Positions 8,384-16,731 of a stretch of 64,000 nt of DNA are shown here, piece by piece; positions within the stretch are counted from its first letter, which is position 1; every line of letters begins with the position of its first letter. Below the pieces are notes generated by a model. The model did no database searches. It saw only the letters and a program-made list of their open reading frames with translations, and had not been told where the DNA came from. The translations under genes and the position numbers were made by a program. Location: contig CAYWTS010000006.1 in NCBI GenBank assembly GCA_964461265.1, positions 22,429-86,428 on the forward strand, written 5' to 3'. The DNA comes from CAYWTS01 sp964461265. GTDB lineage: Bacteria; Bacteroidota; Ignavibacteria; Tepidaquicellales; OLB5.

Positions 8384-9868
8384 TTAGGTTTTCTTAATTA
8401 CTGTTTTGTAAAGTTCAACGTATTTTTTTGCTGAAACTGCCCATGAGTAATCGTATGCCATTGCAGAACGTATCAATTTTACCCATTCTTCGCGGTTTTT
8501 AAAAAGTTTTAAAGCTCTTTTAACTGCTTTTAAAAAAGCACCAGCGTCATACTTTTCGAATAAGAAGCCGTTACCTTTCCCGTTTTTATATTCGTGTATA
8601 GTATCTGCAAGCCCGCCTGTTGCTCTTACTACGGGGATAGTTCCATACCTGATACTGTACATCTGGTTCAAGCCGCACGGTTCATACTTTGAAGGCATAA
8701 GGAATATATCACAGCCTGCTTCAATCAGATGTGCCAATTCTTCTGAAAAACCCAGATGAATACCGGTTTTTTTAGGATATTTCTTTTTTAATGCTTCAAA
8801 GATTTTATGATATTTTTTCTCGCCATTTCCCAGAACTATAAGATATAGGTTTTCTTTCATCAAATCTTTTAATATTTGCTCTACAAGGTCCATACCTTTC
8901 TGGTCGGTTAAGCGTGAAATAATCCCTAAAACCGGGATTTCGAGATTAAACTCAAGGTTAAACCTCTTACATAGCGCTCTTTTATCTTCTCTCTTAAGCG
9001 GCAATTCTTTAGAGCTGTACCTGTAAGGTATAATGGTATCTTTTTCCGGGTTCCAGATTGAATAATCAACACCGTTTAAAATTCCGTGAATATCATTTTT
9101 TCTCTGCTTTAAAATTCCCTCAAAGCCGTACCCTTGTTCGGGTGATGTGTATATTTCTTCCGCATATTTTTTACTTACGGTAGTAATTATATCGGAATAC
9201 ATCAGACCCGCTTTCAGGAAGCTTAACTGGTTGAAATATTCTACACCGTTGGAGTTATAAATGTTATCCGGAAGCCCGGTTTTGTGAAAAGAATCGTAGG
9301 GAAATAAACCCTGGTATGCGAGATTATGAATAGTAAACACAGTTTTTACATTGCTGAGCAAAGGGTCTTTACTATAGATTGTTTTAAGATAAGCAGGAAT
9401 TAAACCTGTTTGCCAGTCGTTGCAATGGATTACATCGGGCTGCCAGCCTAGCAAACCAAGAACCTGAACTATTGCCCTGTTAAAGAAAATAAATCTTTCA
9501 TCATTATCAGGGTAGTCTTTACCGGTCCTCGGGTCAATATACGGACTATTTTGTGTAAAATAATCGTTGTTCTCAATCAAAAAAACCTGAACTTTTGTAC
9601 GTGGAGAGATGATAAAAGATGACTTAATATTGCAAATCGTAGTTTTCTCGCCAATAGGAACTTCAATATTTGAGAGCCGTTTTATTTCATAAACCCGCAG
9701 TTTCCGCTCATCCATGGGACCATATTTAGGCGTAATAACGCGAACTGCATTACCAAGATTTGAAAGTTCCTGTGGCAATGAGTTTGAAACGTCTGCAAGT
9801 CCGCCTGTTTTTGAGTAAGGGGTAACCTCGCTCGTACAAAAAAGAATATTTAGTCCCTTGGGAGGCAT
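8384..9868 (-). CDS. glgA: Glycogen synthase (ADP-glucose, GT5)
   Basis: GlgA transfers glucose from ADP-glucose to the growing alpha-1,4 glucan. The N-terminal ADP-glucose motif KTGGLADV (near residues 20-27) is intact, as are the fingerprints SFLKAGLMYSD, VLNGVDYSIWNPEKD and, in the C-terminal GT-B domain, SRLTDQKGMDL and PSKYEPCGLNQMYSIRYGT. The 494-residue length is normal. A good promoter (TTG, 20 bp, TAATTTTG) lies just upstream, making glgA the first gene of the minus-strand run with gmhB, the lipoprotein and the barrel. No other glycogen genes are in the window. Confidence 0.95.
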   Translation of the reverse strand: MPPKGLNILFCTSEVTPYSKTGGLADVSNSLPQELSNLGNAVRVITPKYGPMDERKLRVYEIKRLSNIEVPIGEKTTICNIKSSFIISPRTKVQVFLIENNDYFTQNSPYIDPRTGKDYPDNDERFIFFNRAIVQVLGLLGWQPDVIHCNDWQTGLIPAYLKTIYSKDPLLSNVKTVFTIHNLAYQGLFPYDSFHKTGLPDNIYNSNGVEYFNQLSFLKAGLMYSDIITTVSKKYAEEIYTSPEQGYGFEGILKQRKNDIHGILNGVDYSIWNPEKDTIIPYRYSSKELPLKREDKRALCKRFNLEFNLEIPVLGIISRLTDQKGMDLVEQILKDLMKENLYLIVLGNGEKKYHKIFEALKKKYPKKTGIHLGFSEELAHLIEAGCDIFLMPSKYEPCGLNQMYSIRYGTIPVVRATGGLADTIHEYKNGKGNGFLFEKYDAGAFLKAVKRALKLFKNREEWVKLIRSAMAYDYSWAVSAKKYVELYKTVIKKT

Positions 9869-9896
9869 AAAATTACGTTTAATTACTTGAATTTTA

Positions 9897-9927
9897 CAAA
9901 ATTATTTATCATTGCCTTGAATATCAA
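9897..9927 (-). promoter_or_regulatory. Bacteroidota-type promoter for glgA
   Basis: On the minus strand TTG (9925-9927) is followed after exactly 20 bp by TAATTTTG (9897-9904), matching the TAnnTTTG -7 box with its -33 TTG. The start codon of glgA lies 28 bp further on. Confidence 0.7.
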
Positions 9928-10064
9928 TGAATAAAGCTATCCTTATACCATAAAAGACATCTTCACTTAAATAAAGGAGAAAAATTAACGAAAACCACTA
10001 ATTTATAGTCTTTGTAAAATAAAATTTTTAATGGTATTTTAGTTACTTATTAAACTTATTAAAT

Positions 10065-12210
10065 ATGAAAAAATACTTTTCTACATTAGTTTTATTGATA
10101 ATTGTTATTGCAATAGCATTATCATTTCGTTCATACAATTCTAAACTTGGACCAAGATTAACTGCTAAACTTGATAAAACATCTGAAAAAAGTTTTACAG
10201 TATGGATTTACCTAACCGATAAAGGTCCTAATACACAAATATTATTATCAATCCATTAGCACTGGTTACTCAAAAATCATTAGACCGCCGAGCAAAAGTG
10301 AAACCACAAAACGAACTTGTCGATATTACAGATGTTCCAATCTATCAGCCTTATGCTGATGAACTGGTGAGTAAAGGCATTAAACTCAGGCATGCAGTAA
10401 AATGGTTCAACTCTGTAAGTGCAGAAGTAACACGAAGCCAGCTTGATGAAATTTCAGATTTAAATTTTGTTACACAAATAGAGCTTGTTGAAACTTTTAT
10501 CAGACACAGGGAAGATATAGAATCAAAACCTTCGGGTGAAATACTGTATGATAACAATAATAACATACTTGCCGATACATTCAATTACGGAAACAGCTTT
10601 ACACAAATTAACCAGATAAAAGTAAACCTTGTTCATAACCAGGGGATATTCGGGCAGGGTGTTATGATAGCAAGCTTCGATAATGGCTGGAGAAATCAAA
10701 CACACGAGGTGTTTACAACTCTGCCAATGACCGTCGTATCGCAATACGATTTTCAATTGCACAGACCCGGCGCAAACAATGTAGGTTCTTCAACAACGCA
10801 CGGTACACAAACGCTATCGAACATTGGCGGTTATATGCCGGGCAAATTAATAAGTCCTTCATTTAAATCTTCATTTCTTGTTGCAAGAACTGAAGTTGAT
10901 TCATTTGAAAGACCTATTGAAATGGACAACTGGGTAGCAGCAACACAATGGGCAGATAGCCTTGGTGCCGATGTAATATCAAGCTCTCTCGGATATCTTA
11001 CGTTTGACCCCGGATATCCTGATTGGACCTGGCAGGATATGAACGGGAGAACACTGGTTGTTACAAATGGTGCTGACTTAGCCGTCAATAAAGGAATAAC
11101 CGTTTGCAATTCAGCCGGCAACGGTGGCAGTTCATCGCACAATACTCTTGGAGCTCCTGCCGACGGGGATAGTGTTATATCGGTTGGTGCGGTAACATCT
11201 ACAGGTTCGAGGGCAAGTTTTAGTTCGGTAGGACCTACCACTGATACCCCCCCCCGCGTATAAAACCTGATGTAATGGCTATGGGCAGCAGCAACTATGT
11301 AGCATCAACTTCATCCAATTCCTCGTATACATACAGCAGCGGAACATCATTCTCATGTCCGTTAACAGCTGGTGTATGCGGACTTGTCCTTTCAGCGAAC
11401 AAAAATCTTACACCCATTCAGGTAAGGGGTATACTTAGAAAATTTGCAAGCAATTCAAACTCTCCCAACAATCTAATGGGCTGGGGAATAATTGATGCAT
11501 CTTTATCTGTAGATTCGGCAAGAAAGCTTGATAACACGCCCCCAACTATACAACACACTCAGCCATTTACTGCTACTACTAATACGGGTGTTTTAACATT
11601 TAAAGCGAGAATTTTCGATAACGGGATAATAAGGAACTGGACAAACCAGGCACCGCTTCTGTATTACAGGAAATCAACCAACGGAGGAACCACATGGACA
11701 GCATTTACAGCTTCTAACCTGACATCTATTAACCGTGATACGTTCTTCTTTCCTATCCCTGGAAGCAGTTTGGGAACAACTGTACAATATTACTTTGCTG
11801 CACAGGATATAGCGCTTCCCAATCCTTTAGTTTCAACCCTGCCTGCAGGAGGCAGCGGAATTAATCCGCCCGGAACTACACCCCCTTCATCGAGATTCCA
11901 GTTCTATGTTGGTGTAGTAGGCATTACACAAAACAATGAAATTCCTAAAGAATTTAAGGTTTATGATAACTATCCTAATCCGTTTAATCCAACAACATTA
12001 GTAAAGTTAGATATTCCTGAGAAAATGAATGTGAAAGTTACGGTGTACAATATTGCAGGTAAGGAGGTTAAAGTACTGCTTAACACTGAAATGACCGCGG
12101 GAAGTTATTCTGTTGAGTTCAATGCTGCAGAACTTTCCAGCGGAGTATATTTCTACAGGGTTGAAACACCATTAGCTGTGGTTACAAAGAAGATGCTGAT
12201 GATAAAATAA
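10065..12210 (+). pseudogene. Secreted subtilisin-like serine protease with type IX sorting domain, two frame breaks
   Basis: Three consecutive frames make one subtilase: 10065-10259 (signal peptide MKKYFSTLVLLIIVIAIALS and start of propeptide), 10298-11263 and 11275-12210. The catalytic Asp is in IASFDNGW, the His in TTHGTQTLS, the oxyanion Asn in NSAGNGG, and the Ser in SGTSFSCPLTAG after the second break. A C-terminal sorting domain follows (FKVYDNYPNPFNPTT...GVYFYRVET...KKMLMIK). The first break (about 10235-10240) fits loss of one base in an A run. The second is at nine consecutive C (11247-11255), where 7 or 10 would keep frame (TPPRIKPDV). As written no active enzyme is made; sequencing error, decay or C-tract phase variation are all possible. 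Confidence 0.85.
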
Positions 12211-12286
12211 CGCCAGTCATTTTATGGAAATCCCGCCATAGCTGGGCTGATGAAAAAGTAAAAAAACAGAAATCAGAACACAATTA

Positions 12287-12322
12287 AAAAACCTGACCCT
12301 TATTATTTAGGGTCAGGTTTTT
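12287..12322. terminator. Bidirectional rho-independent terminator
   Basis: A perfect 14-bp stem AAAAACCTGACCCT / AGGGTCAGGTTTTT with an 8-nt loop lies between the convergent protease (+) and lipoprotein (-) genes. A and T runs on both sides allow it to work in both directions. Confidence 0.88.
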
Positions 12323-12344
12323 CATTGCATCCGATTTTTAATTA

Positions 12345-12860
12345 TTACGGAAGGGTCACTGTACCGCTTGCAACAACTTCGCCATCCTTGGTAGCCTGCC
12401 AGTCAAATTTCATATCAGTCGATTCTTTGTTAGAACGAAGCCAGAACCATAAAAGCTGAAGCTGTTTGCCCGGTTTAATGGGATTGTATGATAAAGTACC
12501 TCGTGTGGTTTTCAGATCAACTTTACTGCTGTCGTTTCTATGCTGTCCACCGTAGGATTTCTGCCATCCGGAGTTCAAAGTATTAGGATCTTTTATCTCA
12601 TAGGTAGAGTCTTGCAGCTGAATATGAAAATCATTAAGCGTGTCCTGTGTGTTGTTTTTTACAGTAATAAAATATCCGCCGTATCTGCTGTTTGTAACAA
12701 TTACTTCAACCGGATTGTCATCACCGGTAAAATGAGTGAATTGCGGACTGCCTTCCGTATTCATGATGCTCGTCTGTTCACTGCATCCGAAAAATGCGGC
12801 AGCTGTTAATAACATTGCAACGAGTGCGATGTATATTTTGGTTAAATTTAAGTTTGACAT
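12345..12860 (-). CDS. Small lipoprotein, paralogue A
   Basis: I do not recognise this 171-residue family. A lipoprotein signal (MSNLNLTKIYIALVAMLLTA...FFGC) is followed by what looks like a single beta-sandwich domain with NDFHIQLQDS in the middle and FDWQATKDGEVVASG near the end. The gene at 13280-13795 has the same length, the same signal, and matching NDFHVQFDS and FTWQATRDGVVVKSG segments, so the two are paralogues. A ribosome site (AAAGGAAT) precedes the ATG. Its body has diverged strongly from the paralogue, although signal and promoter remain nearly identical. A terminator follows at 12287-12322. Confidence 0.75.
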   Translation of the reverse strand: MSNLNLTKIYIALVAMLLTAAAFFGCSEQTSIMNTEGSPQFTHFTGDDNPVEVIVTNSRYGGYFITVKNNTQDTLNDFHIQLQDSTYEIKDPNTLNSGWQKSYGGQHRNDSSKVDLKTTRGTLSYNPIKPGKQLQLLWFWLRSNKESTDMKFDWQATKDGEVVASGTVTLP

Positions 12861-12906
12861 TTTAGTTATTCCTTTCTGTTTAGTTTTTTTAATTCAATGT
12901 CTGATA

Positions 12907-12914
12907 CAAACTTA
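12907..12914 (-). promoter_or_regulatory. -7 box upstream of lipoprotein paralogue A
   Basis: TAAGTTTG on the minus strand matches TAnnTTTG, 46 bp before the start. The same box in the same sequence context precedes paralogue B. The conserved block reaches to about 12954. Confidence 0.55.
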
Positions 12915-13090
12915 AATTTTAACCTTTGCGGAAACCTTACCGCTAACCTTAACAGAAAGTGACATTCCTGTGCCGTGCCTTCAGCAGGCTGGAAAGCAGG
13001 AATCTATATTTAACAAATTGTGAATCGGGAATTTATAAATAGATTCGTCCATTCCGACATACTATTCCAGTTAAGTTATACGTTTGCCAA

Positions 13091-13124
13091 TAAAAAATCC
13101 CGGCACATTTGAATATACCGGGAT
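13091..13124 (-). terminator. Rho-independent terminator after lipoprotein paralogue B
   Basis: On the minus strand ATCCCGG - 14 nt - CCGGGAT is followed directly by a run of T (complement of 13092-13097). It lies downstream of the 13280-13795 gene, beyond the MITE-like element. Confidence 0.7.
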
Positions 13125-13130
13125 GAACTA

Positions 13131-13267
13131 AAAAGGGAATGTCTCAAAAGTATTTCCGTATCCGCAGCCTTTATGGCTGCGTAGCAATTTTCTTGTAAAA
13201 ACGCAACTATGAAAGTTGCGGTTACAGTTTTTAGGCAAGAAAATTGCTTTTTAAGACAGCCCCTTTT
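13131..13267. mobile_element. MITE-like element, copy A
   Basis: A 137-bp non-coding unit with imperfect terminal inverted repeats (AAAAGGG..GTCTCAAAAG on the left; CTTTTTAAGACAGCCCCTTTT on the right). It contains two hairpins: CGCAGCC-TTTAT-GGCTGCG (13163-13181) and CGCAACT-ATGAA-AGTTGCG (13202-13220). Copies B and C (16603-16730, 20463-20614) share ends and hairpins. It has no gene, so it would need a transposase from elsewhere. It lies 12 bp past the stop of lipoprotein paralogue B. Confidence 0.78.
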
Positions 13268-13279
13268 ATTATGCGTTAT

Positions 13280-13795
13280 CTATCTTGGAAAATTGCCGTA
13301 ACCTGATTTTACCACAACACCGTCTCTTGTTGCTTGCCATGTGAAATCCCACCACTGTCCGGGCTTGCGTTTATTAATTTTAATATAACCAAGGTCAACA
13401 CCTAGAGGAATTGCAACACCGCCAAGCGGATGTATCGGCTGCCCCTGCGGTCCGCATTTTACACCGAATTTACCTTTTGCTGTATCGGTTGTTGTTTGGT
13501 CAATTACCCATCCTGGCCATGTGATCCAGCCTTTTATATGAAGAGTTGAATCGAATTGTACGTGGAAGTCGTTTATGATTGTATCAGTCATATTGTTTGT
13601 AACTCTGAAGCAAAGAACTTTGCCTTCCCAGAAGGGCTCAACAACCACGCTTGGAGGAGGGGGTGAAAGTTTGGGCTCATTGAAGCTTGAAGAAGAGTTC
13701 ATAAGGCTGTTTTCACTGCAGCCAAAAAAAGCGGCAGCTGTTAAAAACATTGCAACCAGTGCGATGTAGATTTTTGTTAAATTTAAGTTTGACAT
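13280..13795 (-). CDS. Small lipoprotein, paralogue B
   Basis: A 171-residue lipoprotein whose first 27 residues (MSNLNLTKIYIALVAMFLTA...) and about 95 bp of upstream DNA are nearly identical to those of the gene at 12345-12860. After the lipobox Cys the sequences part: this one has a proline-rich stretch (EPKLSPPPPSVVVEP), then NDFHVQFDSTL, a Gly/Pro-rich middle and FTWQATRDGVVVKSG. The shared pieces suggest the same fold. Function unknown. The ribosome site is AAAGGA. The MITE-like copy A and a terminator follow the stop. Confidence 0.75.
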   Translation of the reverse strand: MSNLNLTKIYIALVAMFLTAAAFFGCSENSLMNSSSSFNEPKLSPPPPSVVVEPFWEGKVLCFRVTNNMTDTIINDFHVQFDSTLHIKGWITWPGWVIDQTTTDTAKGKFGVKCGPQGQPIHPLGGVAIPLGVDLGYIKINKRKPGQWWDFTWQATRDGVVVKSGYGNFPR

Positions 13796-13841
13796 TTTAG
13801 TTTTTCCTTTCTGTTTAGTTTTTTATTTTCAATGTCTGATA

Positions 13842-13849
13842 CAAACTTA
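13842..13849 (-). promoter_or_regulatory. -7 box upstream of lipoprotein paralogue B
   Basis: TAAGTTTG on the minus strand, in the upstream block duplicated from 12861-12954. It matches TAnnTTTG. Confidence 0.55.
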
Positions 13850-13978
13850 AATTTTAACCTTTGCGGAAACCTTACCGCCAACCTTAACATAGTTAACAAA
13901 CCCAATATCAGTTTTGAAAAGGTTTGCTTTTTCACTACAAAGTTTATGTTTATTAACGAATTTACATCTATTAATCTT

Positions 13979-13986
13979 TATATTTG
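13979..13986 (+). promoter_or_regulatory. -7 box touching the hutI start codon
   Basis: TATATTTG fits TAnnTTTG, with only 5 nt between it and the ATG at 13992. If used, transcription would start about at the start codon, giving a leaderless mRNA. No clear -33 TTG is seen. Confidence 0.5.
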
Positions 13987-13991
13987 TAATC

Positions 13992-15227
13992 ATGGACCTG
14001 GTAATTGAAAATGCCTCCCAAGTTGTAACCTGTAATTCTCCGGTCAAACTTTTTAAATCGGGGAAAAAACAATCAGATATCGGTTTATTAACTAATTCAT
14101 CTATTTATTGCGAAAATGGCAGGATAAAATGGATCGGTAAAAAAATGCCTGATTTAATTCGAAAAAAAAATCTGAATAAAATAGATGCAAAAGGTAAAAC
14201 CATATTGCCGGGATTTATAGATTGTCATACTCATACGGTGTTTGCGGGTGACCGTGCGGAGGAATTTTCAATGAGAATCAGAGGGAAAACCTATGAAGAG
14301 ATTGCTTCAGCTGGTGGAGGTATACTCAAAACCGTAAATGCAGTAAGAAAAGCTACTGAAATCAAGCTAAAACAACTTGCACTGGAAAGATTAAAACGTT
14401 CTATAGAATTTGGTGTTACATCGATCGAAATTAAATCGGGTTACGGACTTGATACGAAAAACGAGATAAAAATGCTTGAGGTAATAAATGAACTAAAGAA
14501 AGATATACAAATAGATATTTACCCCTCTTTTCTCGGAGCACACGCTGTTCCTAAAGGTAAATCCAAAACAGAATATATAGATGAAATTATATACGAAATG
14601 ATACCCTTTATTGCTAAGAAAAAACTTGCCATGTTTATAGATGTATTTTGCGAAAAGAATTATTTTTCACCAAAGGAAACGGATGCTATACTTAAACAGG
14701 GCATAAAATTTGGTTTAATACCGAAACTGCATACAAACCAGTTTTATTCAATTGGCGGAATAAAGACCGCAATAAAAAATAAAGCTGTTTCGGTTGAACA
14801 TTTGGAAGTAATGAAAGATTCGGACATCAAATTGCTGGCAGATAAAAAAATAATTGCAGTTCTGCTTCCGGCTGTTTCATATTTTCTTGATATTCCTTAC
14901 GCACCGGCAAGAAAGCTGATAAAAAATAACGTCCCCGTTGCACTGGCTACCGATTTCAATCCCGGCAGCTCAATGACACAAAATATACAGCTTGTAATGA
15001 GCTTTGCAGTGCATAAGCTGAAAATGAACATAGAGGAAACCATAAATGCGGTTACGATAAATGCTGCTGCAGCTTTGGGCATTTCAGATACGGTGGGAAG
15101 TATTGAAAATGGTAAATGGGCTGATTTGTTGATATTTGATGTGCCTGATTACAAGCAAATATTGTATAATTTCGGGATGAACTTTGTTGAGAGTGTGATA
15201 AAGAAAGGAGAGGTGATAAAAAAGTGA
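13992..15227 (+). CDS. hutI: Imidazolonepropionase
   Basis: HutI opens the imidazolone ring to N-formimino-glutamate in histidine breakdown. The amidohydrolase metal motif DCHTHTVFAGDR has His79 and His81. Other family fingerprints are SAGGGILKTV, EIKSGYGLD, FLGAHAVP, VFCEKNYF and ATDFNPGSSMT. The start at MDLVIENAS (13992) gives 411 residues, the usual length; 26 hydrophobic residues encoded further upstream are not part of the family. It is a single gene here. Its product is the substrate of the formiminotransferase encoded at 23326. Histidine ammonia-lyase and urocanase are not in the window. Confidence 0.95.
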   Translation: MDLVIENASQVVTCNSPVKLFKSGKKQSDIGLLTNSSIYCENGRIKWIGKKMPDLIRKKNLNKIDAKGKTILPGFIDCHTHTVFAGDRAEEFSMRIRGKTYEEIASAGGGILKTVNAVRKATEIKLKQLALERLKRSIEFGVTSIEIKSGYGLDTKNEIKMLEVINELKKDIQIDIYPSFLGAHAVPKGKSKTEYIDEIIYEMIPFIAKKKLAMFIDVFCEKNYFSPKETDAILKQGIKFGLIPKLHTNQFYSIGGIKTAIKNKAVSVEHLEVMKDSDIKLLADKKIIAVLLPAVSYFLDIPYAPARKLIKNNVPVALATDFNPGSSMTQNIQLVMSFAVHKLKMNIEETINAVTINAAAALGISDTVGSIENGKWADLLIFDVPDYKQILYNFGMNFVESVIKKGEVIKK

Positions 15228-15333
15228 GAAATCAAAAATCAGAAATTATACTCACTAAGAAAATCAGCTTTGGAGAAACTCTTTTAAAAAACGCAAAATA
15301 CAAACGTTGAGGTAAAAAGTATTTATCATTGAA

Positions 15334-15516
15334 ATGGAATTCATCATAGCTTTAATAATTAGCGTTATCTTATTTTATACAGCTTATCGATTTTGTAAGA
15401 AATATTTGCGTTACCAGGGTCCATCACATCTTGATAGTGTTCGCCTTTCGCAAAGATTTATGCCAAATATTAAAACTTATCATCTCATAATAAAAATAAA
15501 AATTAATATCTCCTGA
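15334..15516 (+). CDS. Small predicted membrane protein
   Basis: A 60-residue open frame begins with one clear membrane segment (MEFIIALIISVILFYTAYRF) and a positive stop-transfer (CKKYLRY), then a polar tail. The sequence AGGT lies well upstream of the ATG, so ribosome binding is weak. It has no recognisable relatives and may be a gene fragment. It converges with the minus-strand gene ending at 15519. Confidence 0.35.
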   Translation: MEFIIALIISVILFYTAYRFCKKYLRYQGPSHLDSVRLSQRFMPNIKTYHLIIKIKINIS

Positions 15517-15518
15517 AA

Positions 15519-15893
15519 TTAAAATTTTGCATATTCCATATAAACCTCATGCCTAAGCTGTGCTTTTGCTTTTCTATCGAATATGCTCTCCATAAATTCA
15601 TCTATAATTTCATCTATATTTTTTTTGCTTTCCTCAAGTTCAGGTATGATTTGTTTTAAGAAGTTTATATCTTTAGGTATTTTGATTTCAGTTAAGCCAA
15701 CGTCAAGAAAAATTTTCAAATACCTTGCTTCTTCCTCACTTGCACACTCAACCTGATGCTTACCGCAAACGAGCTTATAACCGAATAAATCTTTTACAAT
15801 TTGTGACTCATGGTCATTATATGGCAATTCCCTTTCGACAAGGTCTTTTCTTGGTAAAATTTTTTCTTTATATATTTCACCTAGAAATTTCAT
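15519..15893 (-). CDS. Hypothetical protein
   Basis: I do not recognise this 124-residue acidic protein. It contains two Cys (VCGKHQVECASEEEARYLKI) and a long C-terminal helical region (ELEESKKNIDEIIDEFMES, then RKAKAQLRHEVYMEY). The sequence upstream in another frame ends with a basic peptide (KVAKRLILEKAKNK) whose stop overlaps the start of this gene region, so it may be the last gene of a small, partly lost pair. No function is suggested. Confidence 0.5.
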   Translation of the reverse strand: MKFLGEIYKEKILPRKDLVERELPYNDHESQIVKDLFGYKLVCGKHQVECASEEEARYLKIFLDVGLTEIKIPKDINFLKQIIPELEESKKNIDEIIDEFMESIFDRKAKAQLRHEVYMEYAKF

Positions 15894-16058
15894 TTATTCT
15901 TTGCTTTTTCTAAAATTAACCTTTTTGCAACTTTATTATCAAGACCGTTTTTTACATATCGTTCAGAAAAGTGTATAAAATAGGGTATGTAGAAAAATAG
16001 AAAAAGCCTCGCAAAATTAGATAAAATCCATTGAAAATTTAAAATTGTAGATTGTAAC

Positions 16059-16553
16059 TCACTTCTTCATTTTCTCAATCATTTTTTCAACCTGTCTGCG
16101 GTGCCTTAATATATGAACAATTGCATGCTCCAGCATTTGCTCCACGTTATACTGCCATTTCCACGGAACGGTAAAATTGGTATCCCAGTTCTTTTCAATT
16201 GTCCCGGGATTCTGCTCATAAAAAACCCGTATATTATGCTCGAGCATTTTCCTTAACTCGATACGTGCAATAACAGCACTATCTATCTCCACAGATTCCG
16301 ATTTTTCGCGCTTATCCTTTATGCCCAATGCCTCAGCAATGTATTTAATATAACCATATCCCGAATTTATCACGTGATTCATAACAGCTTGTATAGAACG
16401 GCTGTCCGGGTCTTCTGCATCCGGATCTGCAACAGCAGTAAAATCTTCATCGCTAACGTTTTTAAGCAAAAGATTCATTTCATCCACACTTTTTTCGTAT
16501 TCATCAACCAGTGCCCCTATGGCACCCTGGCGGAAATATTTTTTGATATCCAT
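16059..16553 (-). CDS. DinB-like four-helix protein
   Basis: A 164-residue all-helical protein with the DinB/YfiT pattern: an early His in VMNHVINSGYGY and a paired LEHAIVHILRHRRQVEKM near the C-terminus, together giving the His triad that binds a divalent metal in this superfamily. Members act as thiol-dependent metal-linked transferases or stress proteins, and the exact reaction here cannot be told. It is a single gene on the minus strand. The MITE-like copy B lies about 50 bp upstream. Confidence 0.72.
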   Translation of the reverse strand: MDIKKYFRQGAIGALVDEYEKSVDEMNLLLKNVSDEDFTAVADPDAEDPDSRSIQAVMNHVINSGYGYIKYIAEALGIKDKREKSESVEIDSAVIARIELRKMLEHNIRVFYEQNPGTIEKNWDTNFTVPWKWQYNVEQMLEHAIVHILRHRRQVEKMIEKMKK

Positions 16554-16602
16554 GGTATTAGTTATTTAACATTTTTTATTAAATATTTCGTTAAGCAGGC
16601 AT

Positions 16603-16730
16603 GAGGCTGTCTTAAAAGTGTTTTTGTATCCGCAACCTTTATGGTTGCGTGCAATTTTCCTGCTTAATCGCAACTATGAAAGTTGTGGTTACAGTTTTCT
16701 TGCAAGAAAATTGCCTTTTGAGACAGCCTC
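16603..16730. mobile_element. MITE-like element, copy B
   Basis: 128 bp with 16-bp terminal inverted repeats differing at one position: GAGGCTGTCTTAAAAG and, reverse-complemented, GAGGCTGTCTCAAAAG. It has the same two internal hairpins as copy A, but the first stem is CGCAACC/GGTTGCG instead of CGCAGCC/GGCTGCG, a compensatory pair change. Its right end is 1 bp from the stop codon of the SDR gene at 16732. Confidence 0.8.
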
Positions 16731-16731
16731 T

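Noticed and set aside
10351..11241. Long open frames antisense to the subtilase
   Set aside because: They mirror the coding strand of a clear protease and have no protein-like features of their own.
15894..16040. Remnant open frame upstream of the 15519-15893 gene
   Set aside because: Ends in a basic peptide but has no start or family match; too short to call.
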